Of a stretch of DNA of 64,000 nucleotides, positions 1 to 10,026 are shown piece after piece. Source of the DNA: Belnapia rosea (lineage in GTDB: Bacteria; Pseudomonadota; Alphaproteobacteria; Acetobacterales; Acetobacteraceae); assembly GCF_900101615.1 (NCBI RefSeq), contig NZ_FMZX01000001.1:620001-684000 (forward strand). The letters run 5' to 3'. The notes beneath the pieces were generated by a model, which made no database searches, was not told where the DNA came from, and was given only the letters and a program-made list of their open reading frames with translations. The translations under genes and the position numbers were made by a program. The stretch's first letter is position 1. Every line of letters begins with the position of its first letter.

Positions 1-9
1 AGCGCCTAA

Positions 10-843
<834 letters not shown>

Positions 844-1063
844 TCGCGCCGTGGTGCTGCGTTCCCAGGCCGGGGCGGGCTGGCGGATGCAAGGACGGCC
901 TCGCCATCGTGGCGACGTGGAGGCGGAGGAGGTGCGGCGATCTTCCACGCCAGGACCTTCGCACATGCCCTGCGTCTTTTCCCGCATGAGCGGGTTACTT
1001 CGCATGACCGGGGTCAGCGCACCCTGCAACAGCACCTGAACAGCAATCGAAGGACCAGGAAGC

Positions 1064-1717
1064 ATGGAGAGCTCTAGCCACCTCTCACTCACCCGGCGAG
1101 CCTTGGTGGCCGCTGCTGCCGCCACGGCGGGAGCCACGACGCCCGAAGGGGCCGATGCCCAGCCGGCCTCGGCCGGCAACTCCTCCACCGATGCGGGAAC
1201 TCCTGCGATGACAAGCGTATCGCTCCGCGTGAATGGCGAGTTGCGCTCCCTGGAGTTGGACACCCGGACGACGCTGCTGGACGCGCTGCGCGAGCACCTG
1301 CAACTGACCGGCAGCAAGAAGGGCTGCGACCACGGCCAGTGCGGCGCCTGCACGGTGATGGTGGACGGGCGGCGGGTGTATTCCTGCCTGACCCTGGCCG
1401 TCATGCACGAGGGTGACGAGGTCACGACCATCGAGGGGCTGGGCCAGCCCGAGACGCTGCATCCGATGCAGGCTGCCTTCGTCAAGCATGATGGCTACCA
1501 GTGCGGCTATTGCACCCCGGGCCAGATCTGCGCCTCGGTGGCCATGCTGGAGGAGATCAAGGCGGGCGTGCCGAGCCACGTGACCGCCGACCTCATGGCC
1601 TCCCCCCAGCTTACGGCCGAGGAGATCCGCGAGCGGATGAGCGGCAATATCTGCCGCTGCGGCGCCTATTCCAACATCGTCGAGGCGATCACCGAGGTCG
1701 CGGGGAGGCAGGCATGA
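1064..1717 (+). CDS. paoA: Aldehyde oxidoreductase 2Fe-2S subunit, PaoA-like
   Basis: Small electron-transfer subunit of a xanthine oxidase-family molybdoenzyme that oxidises aldehydes to acids. It is 217 aa, close to the usual length of periplasmic PaoA/YagT. The N-terminus has a twin-arginine-type signal ([14 protein letters not shown]), so export as a folded complex is expected. A plant-ferredoxin 2Fe-2S domain follows ([10 protein letters not shown]), then the second 2Fe-2S domain (QCGYCTPGQ and NICRCG). Its stop overlaps the start of the FAD subunit by 4 bases, so the three subunits are translationally coupled. The chaperone gene paoD is not in the window. The family is certain; the substrate (aromatic aldehydes in E. 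coli) is inferred. Confidence 0.9.
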   Translation: MESSSHLSLTRRALVAAAAATAGATTPEGADAQPASAGNSSTDAGTPAMTSVSLRVNGELRSLELDTRTTLLDALREHLQLTGSKKGCDHGQCGACTVMVDGRRVYSCLTLAVMHEGDEVTTIEGLGQPETLHPMQAAFVKHDGYQCGYCTPGQICASVAMLEEIKAGVPSHVTADLMASPQLTAEEIRERMSGNICRCGAYSNIVEAITEVAGRQA

Positions 1718-2664
1718 GGCCCTTCACCTATGAGCGCGCCCGGACCCCGGCCGAGGCCGCCGCGGCTGCCGCGCGCAACCCGGGCGCCAAGTTCATCGCG
1801 GGCGGGACCAACCTGCTCGACCTGATGAAGCTGCAGATCGAGGTGCCGAGCCATCTGATCGACGTCAACGGCCTCGGCCTGGACCGGATCGAGGCGACGC
1901 CGGAGGGTGGGCTGCGCATCGGGGCGCTGGTCCGCAACACGGATCTGGCCACGGATGAGCGCGTGCGGCGCGACTACGGCGTGCTGTCCCGCGCCCTGCT
2001 GGCAGGTGCCACGGGCCAGCTCCGCAACAAGGCGACGACGGCGGGCAACCTGTTGCAGCGCACGCGCTGCCCGTATTTCTACGACACCAACATGGCTTGC
2101 AACAAACGCCAGCCCGGCAGCGGGTGCTCCGCCATCGGCGGCATCACCCGGCACCACGCCGTGATCGGGGCGAGCGAGGCCTGCATCGCCACCCATCCCA
2201 GCGACATGGCCGTGGCCATGCGGGCATTGGACGCGGTGGTGGAGACGGTGCGGCCGGATGGCACGGCCCGCCAGATCCCGATGGCCGAGTTCCACCGCCT
2301 GCCCGGTGAGACGCCGCATATCGAGACGGCGCTGGAGCGGGGCGAATTCATCGCCGCCGTGACCCTGCCGCCACCCCTGGGTGGACAGCAGTTCTACCGC
2401 AAGGTGCGGGATCGCGCGTCCTATGCCTTCGCCCTGGTCTCGGTGGCCGCCGTGGTGCAGCGGGACGGCACGGGGCGCGTGGCGCTCGGCGGCGTGGCGC
2501 ACAAGCCCTGGCGCGTCGAGGCTGCCGAGGGCGAGCTGACGCGCGGCGCCAAGCCCGCGATGGCCGCGATCCTGGGCGGCGCGCGGCCCACCCATGAGAA
2601 CGCGTTCAAGCTGACCCTTGCGGAGCGAGCGCTCGCCTCCGTGCTGGCCGATGCAAAGGGCTGA
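1714..2664 (+). CDS. paoB: Aldehyde oxidoreductase FAD subunit, PaoB-like
   Basis: The medium subunit (316 aa) carries FAD and passes electrons from the iron-sulfur subunit to the acceptor. The start at 1714 is chosen because it overlaps the paoA stop (ATGA) and gives the conserved beginning MRPFTYERA; a longer upstream frame only shadows paoA. The FAD-binding segment [14 protein letters not shown] lies near residues 28-41. Four cysteines in the block TRCPYFYD...[10 protein letters not shown] match the extra 4Fe-4S site known for the PaoB subgroup and absent from ordinary CoxM/XdhB proteins. That supports the Pao assignment over a generic xanthine dehydrogenase. Three bases separate it from paoC. 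Confidence 0.9.
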   Translation: MRPFTYERARTPAEAAAAAARNPGAKFIAGGTNLLDLMKLQIEVPSHLIDVNGLGLDRIEATPEGGLRIGALVRNTDLATDERVRRDYGVLSRALLAGATGQLRNKATTAGNLLQRTRCPYFYDTNMACNKRQPGSGCSAIGGITRHHAVIGASEACIATHPSDMAVAMRALDAVVETVRPDGTARQIPMAEFHRLPGETPHIETALERGEFIAAVTLPPPLGGQQFYRKVRDRASYAFALVSVAAVVQRDGTGRVALGGVAHKPWRVEAAEGELTRGAKPAMAAILGGARPTHENAFKLTLAERALASVLADAKG

Positions 2665-2667
2665 GCC

Positions 2668-4887
2668 ATGAAGTTCGACACCCCAGCGACCAACAACCCC
2701 ATCGACCAGCTCAAGGTTGTCGGCCGCCCGCTGGACCGCATCGACGGGCCGCTCAAGACCACCGGCCAGGCCCCCTATGCCTATGAGCGGCACGACGCCG
2801 TGCGCAACCAGGCCTATGGCTTCATCCTCGGCTCGGCCATCGCCAAGGGGCGGATCGACGCCATGGACACCGCCGCCGCCCGCAAGGCGCCGGGGGTGCT
2901 GGCCATCGTCACCACCCTGGACATGCCGCGGCTCGAGAAGGGTCCGATGAACACCGCCTCGCTGTTCGGCGGGCCGGAGATCCAGCACTACCACCAGGCA
3001 ATTGCTGTGGTGGTGGCCGAGAGCTTCGAGCAGGCGCGCGACGCCGCCGCGGCGATCCGGGTGGAGTATGTCCGCCAGCCCGGCCGCTTCGACCTGGCCG
3101 CCGAGGCACCGAAGGCGAAGCTCGTGCCGGGCGACAGCGGCGAGGGCAGCGGGGCACCACCTGAGGAACGGGTCGGCGATTTCGAGGGCGCCTTCGCCAC
3201 GGCGGCAGTGAAGTTGGATGCGACCTACACCACGCCCGACGAGAGCCACGCGATGATGGAGCCGCACGCGACCATCGCCGCCTGGGAGGGCGACAAGCTC
3301 ACCATCTGGACCTCGAACCAGATGATCGCCTGGGGCAAGCGGGACCTGGCCAAGACGCTGGGCATCCCGGCGGAGAATGTGCGGCTCGACTCGCCTTATG
3401 TGGGCGGCGGCTTCGGCGGCAAGCTCTTCCTGCGCGCCGATGCCGTTCTCGCGGCGCTGGGCGCGAAGGCCGCGCGACGCCCGGTGAAGCTCACGCTCAC
3501 CCGCCCCCTGGTCGCGAACAACACCACCCACCGGCCTGCGACGATCCAGCGCATCCGGCTGGGCGCGGGGCGGGACGGCAAGCTCACCGCCATCGCGCAT
3601 GAGAGCATCTCGGGCGACCTCGAGGGGGGGCAGCCGGAGACGGCCGTCTCGCAGACCAAGCTGCTCTATGCCGGGGCGAACCGGCTGACCTCGTTGCGTC
3701 TCGCCGTGCTCGACCTGCCGGAAGGCAATGCCATGCGCGCGCCGGGCGAGGCGCCGGGCCTGATGGCGCTCGAGGTTGCGATGGACGAGATGGCGGAGAG
3801 CCTGGGGATGGACCCGGTCGAGTTCCGCATCCTCAACGACACGCAGGTCGATCCGGAGGATTCGGAGCGCCGGTTCTCCCAGCGCCAGCTGGTGGAATGC
3901 CTGCGCCTCGGTGCCGAGCGCTTCGGCTGGAGCCGCCGGAGCGCGACGCCCGGACAGCGGCGGGAGGGGCGCTGGATGGTGGGGATGGGCGTGGCGGCCG
4001 GGTTCCGCAACAACCTGCTGATGAAATCCGCCGCCCGCGTGCGTCTGGACGGCCAGGGCGTGGTCACGGTCGAGACCGACATGACCGATATCGGCACGGG
4101 CAGCTACACCATCATCGCCCAGACGGCGGCGGAGATGATGGGTGTGGAGCTGGGCCAGGTGCGTGTGCGCCTCGGGGATTCCAGCTTCCCGGCCTCCGCG
4201 GGTTCGGGGGGGCAGTGGGGCGCCAACAACTCCACTGCGGGCGTCTATGCCGCCTGCATGACGCTGCGCGAGGCCGTGGCCCGGAAGCTTGGCTTCAACT
4301 CGGCGGAGGCGGAGTTCGTCGATGGCCAGGTGCGCTCCGGCAACCGCAGCGTGCCGCTTGGCGAGGCGGCGGGTGCGGACGGCATGGCGGCGGAAGACCA
4401 GATCGAATACGGCGACCTGGCCAAGCGGTACCAGCAATCCACATTTGCCGGGCATTTCGTCGAGGTCGGCGTGGATGCGGCCACCGGCGAGACGCGGGTG
4501 CGGCGGATGCTGGCCGTCTGCGCGGCGGGACGGATCCTGAACCCGAAATCCGCCCGCAGCCAGGTGATCGGCGCGATGACCATGGGCGTGGGCGCGGCGC
4601 TGATGGAGGAGCTGGCGGTGGACAAGCGTCACGGCTTCTTCGTCAACCACGACCTCGCGGGCTACGAGGTGCCGGTGCATGCCGACATCCCGCACCAGGA
4701 GGTCATCTTCCTCGATGAGGTTGACCCGATCTCCTCGCCGATGAAGGCCAAGGGGGTGGGCGAGCTCGGGCTCTGCGGCGTCGGTGCGGCCATTGCCAAC
4801 GCGGCCTACAACGCGACGGGAATCCGTGTGCGGGACTACCCCATCACGCTGGACAAGATGATCGCGCGGCTTCCAGAGCTGGCCTGA
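2668..4887 (+). CDS. paoC: Aldehyde oxidoreductase molybdenum subunit, PaoC-like
   Basis: Catalytic large subunit, 739 aa against about 730 in characterised PaoC. It binds the molybdenum cofactor and hydroxylates the aldehyde carbon. Visible family marks are the YVGGGFGGK motif (about residue 245), the RAPGEAPG block (about 358) and, near the C-terminus, GVGELGLCG, whose glutamate is the universal catalytic base of this family. There is no signal peptide of its own; export would rely on the PaoA twin-arginine signal. moaC and moeA, needed to make the cofactor, occur at 41.6-43.3 kb. The preferred substrate cannot be read from the sequence. Confidence 0.92.
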   Translation: MKFDTPATNNPIDQLKVVGRPLDRIDGPLKTTGQAPYAYERHDAVRNQAYGFILGSAIAKGRIDAMDTAAARKAPGVLAIVTTLDMPRLEKGPMNTASLFGGPEIQHYHQAIAVVVAESFEQARDAAAAIRVEYVRQPGRFDLAAEAPKAKLVPGDSGEGSGAPPEERVGDFEGAFATAAVKLDATYTTPDESHAMMEPHATIAAWEGDKLTIWTSNQMIAWGKRDLAKTLGIPAENVRLDSPYVGGGFGGKLFLRADAVLAALGAKAARRPVKLTLTRPLVANNTTHRPATIQRIRLGAGRDGKLTAIAHESISGDLEGGQPETAVSQTKLLYAGANRLTSLRLAVLDLPEGNAMRAPGEAPGLMALEVAMDEMAESLGMDPVEFRILNDTQVDPEDSERRFSQRQLVECLRLGAERFGWSRRSATPGQRREGRWMVGMGVAAGFRNNLLMKSAARVRLDGQGVVTVETDMTDIGTGSYTIIAQTAAEMMGVELGQVRVRLGDSSFPASAGSGGQWGANNSTAGVYAACMTLREAVARKLGFNSAEAEFVDGQVRSGNRSVPLGEAAGADGMAAEDQIEYGDLAKRYQQSTFAGHFVEVGVDAATGETRVRRMLAVCAAGRILNPKSARSQVIGAMTMGVGAALMEELAVDKRHGFFVNHDLAGYEVPVHADIPHQEVIFLDEVDPISSPMKAKGVGELGLCGVGAAIANAAYNATGIRVRDYPITLDKMIARLPELA

Positions 4888-4899
4888 CCGCGTGAAGCG

Positions 4900-4933
4900 T
4901 CGGGAGGGGTTCCATTATTGGCGCCTCTCCCGA
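4900..4933 (+). terminator. Hairpin after paoC, possible terminator
   Basis: A 10-bp stem (TCGGGAGGGG with CCTCTCCCGA, one G-T pair) closes a 14-base loop, 13 bases after the paoC stop. No clear T tract follows, so termination is inferred from position and stem strength only. Confidence 0.4.
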
Positions 4934-5274
4934 TGGAGGCCTACGCCCCTCGCCGTTGAAGGCTGCGACGTCCTGGGCGCCCTCGGACAGCGAGGGGCGT
5001 GCGGCCCACGGCCGACCATCGAAGCACAGCAATGCCCAGCCTGTCGCCCAACCATCCGGGTGGTAGAGAAGCGGGAACAGCGTGGCTGTTTCCCGCCATG
5101 CACCACCTCCGCGTCCGGGACCTCAAACGAGATGGGGAACCGCGCCCACATCGCTGGCCTGTGCAACAGCGCCCCGCTCTTGGCTGAACCTTGCCATTCG
5201 CTCGGCCTTCATCCTGGTTGCTCCGAAGCAGTTATTGCCAGCAGCAATGCGTGAGCAGCTTCGAAGAACACCGG
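4934..5274. other. Gap without a recognisable gene
   Basis: These 341 bases lie between the end of paoC and the end of the minus-strand antiporter. Short open frames exist on both strands, but none has a family-like sequence or a convincing ribosome-binding site. The only structure seen is a hairpin at 5071-5096 (GCGGGAACAG, loop CGTGG, CTGTTTCCCGC, one bulged A), placed where a terminator for either converging transcript could be. Confidence 0.5.
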
Positions 5275-6873
5275 TCAGCCCTTGGCAGCGATCGCCACGA
5301 GTTCCTCAAGGTCGAGATCACGCTCCAGATTGTGGAGTGTCTCGTCGTCGATCTGCCGTGCTCGATGCAGGCGGACGAGTTCGGCACGTCCGGCTGCCAC
5401 GGCGGCGAGGATGACGTCGTAATGGTCGGCAATCGCCTGGTCGCGTTCCTTCGGGCTTCCGAGGAACTCCGCCGAGAGAGTCGCCCGCCGCCGGTAGCTG
5501 TCGAGCAGGCGTGGGTGGAGAAGCGAACCGTCGGATGCGTAGGCCGCCCGCTCGACCTCTGCGAACTGCGCCTTGAGCATGGCTACCTCCGCACCAGAAA
5601 GGTCGAGCGGTGGCTTGCTGCGCTCGTCCTCCCGCAATCCGGCGAGGCGAATGACAGGACCAAGCGTCGTCCCCTGGACAAGTACCGTCACCAGGATCAC
5701 CGCGAAGGCCGTCACCAGCATCAGGTCGCGTCCCGGCATCGTCTCGGGCAGGGTCAAGGCCACGGCGAGGGTCACGACGCCGCGCATGCCCGCCCAGCTC
5801 ATGACGCTCGCGGCCTGCGGGCCAAGGGGCTCCACCCCACGCCAACCCAGCCGGTTCAGAATTCCAAGAACGGCATCCGAGCCGAAGATCCAGGCAAAGC
5901 GAGCGAAGGTGACGGCCGCGATGATCGCCGCGACCGACCAGGCCATGTCTTCCAGCACGACACCGATCCCGCCGACGCGGTCGATGACCCCGCGCAGCGA
6001 CAAGCCGATCAGGATGAATACCGCGGCCTCAAGCAGGGAGATCATCACCTGCCAGAACGAGAGGGCACGGATGCGGACGCTCGCTGTCAGAATGGTATGC
6101 TGGTACCAGCCACAGACGAGACCAGCCGTGACGGTTGCAATGACGCCGGAGGCGTTCAGCATCTCGCCGGCGACATAGCTCGCCCAGCACACCAGCATCG
6201 AGGCGGCGATCATCAGGGTTTCGTCACCGAGCCGGCGTAGCAGCAGGACCCAGGCGGCGCCGATTGCGCCGCCGACCGCGATCCCACCGCCGACAAGGAT
6301 CGCGAAGCTGCCGATGGCGTCGCCGAGGCTGAAGGTCCCGGTGACGACCGCCGCCACCGCGAAGCGGAACAGCACGAGCCCAGTCGCGTCATTGATGAGG
6401 CTTTCGCCTTCCAGGAGGGTGCCAAGCCGGCGCGGCAGCTTCACGCGCTGCAGGATCGCCCTGGCCGAAACGGCATCGGGCGGCGAGACAATGGCGCCCA
6501 GCGCGACGCAGGCCGCCCAGGGCAGGTCCGGCAGGATCATCTTGGCAACGACCGCAACGACCGCCGTCGTGAACAGCACCGCGCCGACCGCGAGCGAGGC
6601 GATGCCGGCAAGATGGCGTCGGAAGTGCGCCAGGGCGGTGAACCAGGCGCCATCCATCAGGAGTGGCGGCAGGAATATGACCAGCATCAACTCCGGATCG
6701 AGCTCGACGGTCGGCAGGCCCGGCATGAAGGCCAGTGCACCGCCGCCCACCAGCAGCGCAACCGCCGGCGGAAGCCCCAGGCGATGGGCCGCGTATTGCA
6801 GCACCAGCACCGCCATGAACATGCCGACGATGAGCTCGAAGATCTCTACGGAGTGCATGTCTTGCCGAACCAT
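5275..6873 (-). CDS. Na+/H+ antiporter, CPA1 (NhaP) family
   Basis: Inner-membrane monovalent cation/proton exchanger of 532 aa, a normal size for bacterial CPA1 proteins. About twelve hydrophobic segments occupy roughly residues 10-400, including the LPPLLMDGA region and the ion-site signature GESLINDATGLVLF with the conserved Asn-Asp pair. The last 130 residues are a charged, helical cytoplasmic tail rich in Arg and Glu, as in many NhaP-type regulatory tails. Two starts are possible, 6873 (MVRQDM) and 6858 (MHSVEI); the second gives a more typical N-terminus. It stands alone, with no operon partner. Role in sodium or pH tolerance is family knowledge. Confidence 0.88.
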   Translation of the reverse strand: MVRQDMHSVEIFELIVGMFMAVLVLQYAAHRLGLPPAVALLVGGGALAFMPGLPTVELDPELMLVIFLPPLLMDGAWFTALAHFRRHLAGIASLAVGAVLFTTAVVAVVAKMILPDLPWAACVALGAIVSPPDAVSARAILQRVKLPRRLGTLLEGESLINDATGLVLFRFAVAAVVTGTFSLGDAIGSFAILVGGGIAVGGAIGAAWVLLLRRLGDETLMIAASMLVCWASYVAGEMLNASGVIATVTAGLVCGWYQHTILTASVRIRALSFWQVMISLLEAAVFILIGLSLRGVIDRVGGIGVVLEDMAWSVAAIIAAVTFARFAWIFGSDAVLGILNRLGWRGVEPLGPQAASVMSWAGMRGVVTLAVALTLPETMPGRDLMLVTAFAVILVTVLVQGTTLGPVIRLAGLREDERSKPPLDLSGAEVAMLKAQFAEVERAAYASDGSLLHPRLLDSYRRRATLSAEFLGSPKERDQAIADHYDVILAAVAAGRAELVRLHRARQIDDETLHNLERDLDLEELVAIAAKG

Positions 6874-7082
6874 TCGAGTGATAACGGCAAACTCACCCCG
6901 GGGACCAGCGCCACGTCAACCGTGGCATCCGCCCCTGGTGGCCATGCGCGGGCACGGATGGCGTCGGACGAGGTCATTCCGGAGTCACACAGTGATTGTC
7001 GGCTGCTACTACCTCGGCAACCTTTGTGCTGGCTTGCGCTGAACCGGTCCGGCTTTGCAGGTGGCCGGTAAGCTTGGGTCAC

Positions 7083-7365
7083 GCCGCCATGGCGGGTGCC
7101 TCGAGCTGAGCATAGTAGTGCTCCGCTGTCTGGGCGGGCGGCACCCTGCAGATCGGCTCGACCCCGTGGGCCTCACGCTCCAGCGCCCTGATCCCCGCCT
7201 GTTCGCCGTCGTCGAGCCGGTCCGCAGACCCTGGTCGTGTTCCACTTGCCGCACCGACTTGCGCAGGGTTTCGGCTGTGGCGTGGTTGTCTCCGTGGTCC
7301 AGCACCATCCGGACCACCCGCTTACTCGCTCTCGCTTCGGCTGGCTTGGCGGCAGCGAAGCCCGG
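7083..7365 (-). mobile_element. Decayed IS3-family transposase relic
   Basis: Read on the minus strand from about 7360, the sequence gives a KRVVRMVLDH segment followed by TAETLRKSVRQVEHDQG, a clear match in pattern to the OrfA helix-turn-helix protein of IS3-type elements (usual form TAETLRKWVRQ). After a one-base slip near 7222 it continues as GEQAGIRALERE, still OrfA, and then runs straight into AHGVEPICRV, which belongs to the start of OrfB. So OrfA and OrfB were joined by an internal deletion within a shared RE dipeptide, and the frame stops at 7083. No DDE catalytic domain and no inverted ends are visible. It is a dead remnant between the antiporter and the alcohol dehydrogenase. Confidence 0.75.
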
Positions 7366-7493
7366 TGCGGGGCGGGGCGCAGGTCTCGGGTTTCATCCCC
7401 TCCGTCAGCCTCCACACGCAGCGGTTGCACGGTTTGTATACTACCGCTTAGGCTTTCTCCCAACCGGGCTCGGGACCCGGATACGGAGGGAGA

Positions 7494-9599
7494 ATGTCCA
7501 TGCCCATGCATCGTGCCGCCCTTGCGGCGCTGCTGGCCAGCGCCGTCGCTGGTGTGGCGGCCGCCCAGGGGCTGACGCCGGAGCGCATCCGCGCGGCGAC
7601 CTCGGGCGTCGACCAGCAGAGCATCATCGCCAATGCGGCGACGGGGCGGGACTGGCCGAGCTATGGCCTCAACTTTTCGGAGAACCGGTTCAGCCCGTTG
7701 CGGGCGGTTACGAGCGAGACGGTCGGGCAGCTCGGCCTCGCCTGGTCCTACGACCTCGGCTCGCGTCGCGGCGTGCAGGCGACGCCGGTGGTGGTCGGCG
7801 GGGTGATGTATGTCACCGCCTCCTGGAGCGTCGTCCACGCCGTCGATGCCAGGACCGGGCAGCCGCTCTGGACCTTCGACCCGCAGGTGCCCAGGGAGCA
7901 TGGCGAACGGGGCTGCTGCGACGTGGTCAATCGTGGCGTCGCGGTGCATCGCGGCAAGGTCTATGTCGCCTCCTATGACGGCCGGCTCTTCGCCCTCGAT
8001 GCGGCGACGGGGCAGAAGCTCTGGGAGCGGGACACGATCATCGACCGCAGCCGGGCCTATACCATCACCGGGGCGCCGCGCGTCTTCGCCGGCAAGGTCG
8101 TCATCGGCAATGGGGGCGCCGAATATGGCGTGCGCGGCTACCTCACCGCCTTCGATGCGGAGACGGGAGAGCAGAAATGGCGCTGGTTCTCCGTCCCCGG
8201 CGACCCGTCGAAGCCGCCGGAGGATGAGAGCATGGCGCGCGCCATGCGCACATGGGACCCGGCCGGGCGCTGGTGGGAGGCCGGCGGCGGCGGGACGATG
8301 TGGGACACCATGGCCTACGACCCGCAGCTCAACCTGATGTATGTCGGCACCGGCAACGGCTCACCCTGGAACCGCAACCTGCGCAGCCCGGCGGGTGGCG
8401 ACAACCTCTATCTCAGCTCGATCGTCGCGCTGAACCCGGAGACGGGCGCCTATGTCTGGCACTACCAGGAGACGCCGGGCGACAACTGGGACTTCACCTC
8501 GACCCAGCCCATGATCCTGGCCGAGCTCGACATCAACGGGCGGCGGCGCAAGGTGGTGATGCATGCGCCGAAGAACGGCTTCTTCTTCGTCATCGACCGT
8601 GAGACCGGCGAGTTCATCTCGGCACGCAACTTCACCGCGGTGAACTGGGCGACGGGCTTCGATAGCGAGGGGCGGCCGGTGGAGAACCCGGCCGCGCGCA
8701 GCGCGACCGAGCCCTTCGAGGCGATCCCGACCGCCTATGGCGCGCGCAACTGGCACCCGATGTCCTTCAACCCGCAGACCGGCCTCGTCTACATGCCGGT
8801 GCATGGCGTGCCGCTGACCCTCTCGCCGGATCAGGGCTGGCGGATGAATGCGGCAGCGCCCAACCGTTTCCAGAGCGCCTCGGGCTGGAATCTCGGCTTC
8901 TACCTGAATGCGGTGGAGCCGAAGGCGAAGCCCTTCGGCCGCCTCGTCGCCTGGGACCCGGTGCGGCAGCAGGAAGCCTGGGGCGTGGAGTATGGCGGGC
9001 CCTGGAATGGCGGCACGCTGACGACGGCGGGCAACCTCGTCTTCCAGGGCACGGCGGATGGGCGTTTCATCGCCTATGACGCGCGGGACGGGAAGAAGCT
9101 GTGGGAGGTGCCGGTGAGCTCCGGCGTCGTGGCCGCGCCCTCGACCTATGAAATCGATGGCGAGCAATACGTCTCCATCGCGGTCGGCTGGGGCGGGGTC
9201 TATGGCATCGTGCAGCGGGCGACGGACCGGGTGACGCCCGGCCGCGTCTATACCTTCAGGCTCGGCGGCACGGCTCCGATGCCGGCGGTGGTGGAGGCGG
9301 AGCGGCGGCCGCTGGTCGGCGGCATCAGCTACACGGCGGCGGATGCGCAGGCGGGGACGGGGCTCTACATCGCCAATTGCGCCGGCTGCCATGGCGCGCC
9401 GGGCGTCAACAATGGCGGCAACGTGCCCAATCTCGGCTATGCGCGCCGCGAGCTGCTGGAGGAACTGCCGCATGTGGTGCTGGAAGGCGCCTTCCTCGGC
9501 AGCGGCATGCCGCGCTTCGCCGGGCGGCTGGACGAGGCGCAGGTGCTGCAGATCCGCGCCTTCATCCTGAGCGCGGCGGAGGCCGTGGGGCGGCGCTGA
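7494..9599 (+). CDS. Quinohemoprotein alcohol dehydrogenase, PQQ type II
   Basis: Periplasmic enzyme of 701 aa that oxidises alcohols with PQQ and hands electrons to its own C-terminal cytochrome c domain. A signal peptide (residues 1-25) ends at AAAQG. The propeller domain has the adjacent cysteine pair C141-C142 that makes the vicinal disulfide over PQQ. The catalytic aspartate is D333 in NWDFTSTQP. Two residues later there is Thr, not the extra Asp of lanthanide-dependent XoxF/PedH enzymes, so calcium dependence is predicted. A CAGCH heme c site lies near residue 630, with a candidate axial methionine in GSGMPRF. A TATACT element at 7437-7442 could be a -10 box. PQQ biosynthesis genes are not in the window. 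Confidence 0.92.
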   Translation: MSMPMHRAALAALLASAVAGVAAAQGLTPERIRAATSGVDQQSIIANAATGRDWPSYGLNFSENRFSPLRAVTSETVGQLGLAWSYDLGSRRGVQATPVVVGGVMYVTASWSVVHAVDARTGQPLWTFDPQVPREHGERGCCDVVNRGVAVHRGKVYVASYDGRLFALDAATGQKLWERDTIIDRSRAYTITGAPRVFAGKVVIGNGGAEYGVRGYLTAFDAETGEQKWRWFSVPGDPSKPPEDESMARAMRTWDPAGRWWEAGGGGTMWDTMAYDPQLNLMYVGTGNGSPWNRNLRSPAGGDNLYLSSIVALNPETGAYVWHYQETPGDNWDFTSTQPMILAELDINGRRRKVVMHAPKNGFFFVIDRETGEFISARNFTAVNWATGFDSEGRPVENPAARSATEPFEAIPTAYGARNWHPMSFNPQTGLVYMPVHGVPLTLSPDQGWRMNAAAPNRFQSASGWNLGFYLNAVEPKAKPFGRLVAWDPVRQQEAWGVEYGGPWNGGTLTTAGNLVFQGTADGRFIAYDARDGKKLWEVPVSSGVVAAPSTYEIDGEQYVSIAVGWGGVYGIVQRATDRVTPGRVYTFRLGGTAPMPAVVEAERRPLVGGISYTAADAQAGTGLYIANCAGCHGAPGVNNGGNVPNLGYARRELLEELPHVVLEGAFLGSGMPRFAGRLDEAQVLQIRAFILSAAEAVGRR

Positions 9600-9618
9600 G
9601 CCCCCTGGCTGGAACCTG

Positions 9619-9644
9619 CCCTGGCCGGCGCCTGCCGGCCAGGG
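9619..9644. terminator. Bidirectional hairpin between converging genes
   Basis: A perfect 10-bp stem (CCCTGGCCGG with CCGGCCAGGG) around a 6-base loop lies 19 bases after the alcohol dehydrogenase stop and 11 bases from the end of the converging minus-strand gene. It fits a shared terminator, though no T tract is present. Confidence 0.55.
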
Positions 9645-9655
9645 CCGCGGCCCGG

Positions 9656-9967
9656 TCAGGCCTCGTCTTCCTCCCCTTCGGCATCCACCTCGACCAGCAG
9701 AACGGCGTAGCTGTCGGCATCGAACTGGTCGGCGCTGTCGGTTGCCTTGGCCTCGGCGAGGCCCTGGTCCCAGAGCGCGGATTCGGAGGCTGTGGCGGGG
9801 CGGACCGAGAGCGGCTCCTCCCCGTCCCAGAGGGGTTCGCCATCCTCCTCGAAATCCTGCAGGTCCGGGCCGATGGAATGGGTGGCGAGTTCCTCGGCGG
9901 CCGCGCTGTCCTTCTCAGGAAAGACGAGCAGGGCACGGCCGGCGACTTCGATGGTGAACAGGCTCAT
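9656..9967 (-). CDS. Small acidic hypothetical protein
   Basis: A 103-aa protein of unknown function. It begins with a hydrophobic beta-like stretch (SLFTIEVAGRALLVFPE) and is then strongly acidic, ending in a Glu/Asp-rich tail (EVDAEGEEDEA). There is no signal peptide, membrane segment, cysteine or known motif. A GGAG-type ribosome-binding site precedes the ATG at 9967. It lies 59 bases downstream of pcaG on the same strand and could be transcribed with pcaHG, but nothing ties it to ring cleavage. The biased amino-acid use and the good start support a real gene. Confidence 0.6.
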   Translation of the reverse strand: MSLFTIEVAGRALLVFPEKDSAAAEELATHSIGPDLQDFEEDGEPLWDGEEPLSVRPATASESALWDQGLAEAKATDSADQFDADSYAVLLVEVDAEGEEDEA

Positions 9968-10026
9968 GGTGGGTCTCCGGGAGGAATTCGGGCTTTAACA
10001 CGGCGAGGCGGCCAACGTTCGCCGGG

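Noticed and set aside
1666-4695. A minus-strand open frame of about 1,000 codons opposite paoB and paoC
   Set aside because: His/Arg/Gly-rich shadow of well-supported molybdoenzyme genes; no family-like motif.
5071-5096. Hairpin treated as a gene terminator feature of its own
   Set aside because: The stem has a bulge and no T tract, and it lies mid-gap at 184 bases from paoC and 179 bases from the antiporter end, so assignment to either gene is arbitrary. Mentioned only in the gap entry.
4892-5254. Small plus-strand ORF after paoC
   Set aside because: It overlaps the terminator-like hairpin and has mixed composition without any domain pattern; its sequence looks like random translation of intergenic DNA.
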